Positions 63,646-64,000 of a DNA stretch of 64,000 nt are shown piece after piece. The position numbers and the translations under genes are program-made. Every line of letters starts with the position of its first letter. The stretch's first letter is position 1. Origin of the DNA: Rotaria macrura (Eukaryota; Rotifera; Eurotatoria; Philodinida; Philodinidae); NCBI GenBank assembly GCA_900239685.1, contig OENT01000545.1, positions 36,300-100,299 of the forward strand. The letters are read 5' to 3'. The notes beneath the pieces were generated by a model, which was not told where the DNA came from, ran no database searches, and saw only the letters and a list, made by a program, of their open reading frames with translations.

Positions 63646-64000
63646 CAGCCGAAATCGACTGTCATGCTTGTCCCATTTGCATTGTTATTTCATTAACCTA
63701 ATTGTTATGTACGAGAAATAGAATGTTTATTTTTTTTTATTTCACAGAGAGCTCTCATTTTATGTTTTTCGATTGAAAATGTGAATATTTTATTTTGTGA
63801 CAAAAATAAATCTCAGGATCGATGATCAGGATATCTTCGGCCATGATTCGTGTTTGTCTGGAAAGGATTCGTTCCGCAAAACTTATTGACTAAGTCAAAC
63901 AACTTTTCACGAGACGTGGCTGAATTCCCAGAGTTCGGGAACTCAATGGGAATTGGGAACTCAACACTTGATATCTAAACAAGTAATTTAACAGGAGGAC
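63646..64000. other. Downstream of C2 gene to window end
   Basis: AATAAA near 63806 is a likely poly(A) signal for the C2 gene. Near 63939-63965 the string GGGAACTCAA appears twice within 27 bases. No further gene. Confidence 0.5.

Noticed and set aside
1..64000. tRNA, rRNA or CRISPR-like arrays
   Set aside because: No convincing tRNA T-loop with matching acceptor stem, no rRNA blocks and no regularly spaced direct repeats were seen by eye; a tRNAscan or Infernal run would settle this.

Overview
This is a eukaryotic, animal window. It is AT-rich and carries multi-exon genes whose introns are mostly 48-80 nt GT-AG with T-rich acceptors. The proteins are clear metazoan families: an integrin alpha subunit, an amine GPCR, PTIP and a tektin-like protein. 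Together with compact genes, many small inverted-repeat elements and one decayed non-LTR retroelement, this suggests a small invertebrate. A bdelloid rotifer is my best guess; that is inference, since no marker gene proves it. I rebuilt each exon chain by hand from splice signals, reading frame and family similarity.

Layout. 62-3372 (-): PAXIP1/PTIP-like six-BRCT protein. 3373-12375: gene-poor accessory stretch. It holds a pair of inverted repeat arms (6733-7119 and 9430-9725) enclosing a CG-rich foldback element and a GC-richer two-exon gene for a von Willebrand D-like/coiled-coil protein (7709-8847), and further on a hAT-like MITE inside a second CG-rich repeat (10.4-11.0 kb). 12376-13269 (+): PRADC1. 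14042-18073 (+): TBC1D5, 16 exons. 18074-23738: no gene seen. 23739-43278 (+): a 27-exon integrin alpha gene. One of its introns holds an antisense, broken non-LTR reverse transcriptase that is itself split by a Tc1/mariner-like MITE. Another holds a complete antisense histamine H3-like receptor gene (36080-38261). 44076-46073 (+): TEKTL1/CCDC105-like. 46366-47750 (-): glucosamine-6-phosphate deaminase with a non-GT intron-like segment. 50652-54370 (+): CPT2, with an 88-bp near-perfect palindrome in its only coding intron. 55189-60194 (+): DNAJC10/ERdj5, 15 exons. 61743-63645 (+): a synaptotagmin-like C2 protein.

The genes are ordinary housekeeping and cell-surface genes and do not form one pathway: DNA-damage/chromatin (PTIP), endosome-retromer (TBC1D5), secretory pathway (PRADC1, DNAJC10), adhesion (integrin), signalling (GPCR), cilia (tektin-like) and metabolism (GNPDA, CPT2). 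The points most worth checking are the inverted-repeat island around the VWD-like gene, the apparent GA-AG intron in GNPDA, the nested receptor gene and the nested mobile elements.
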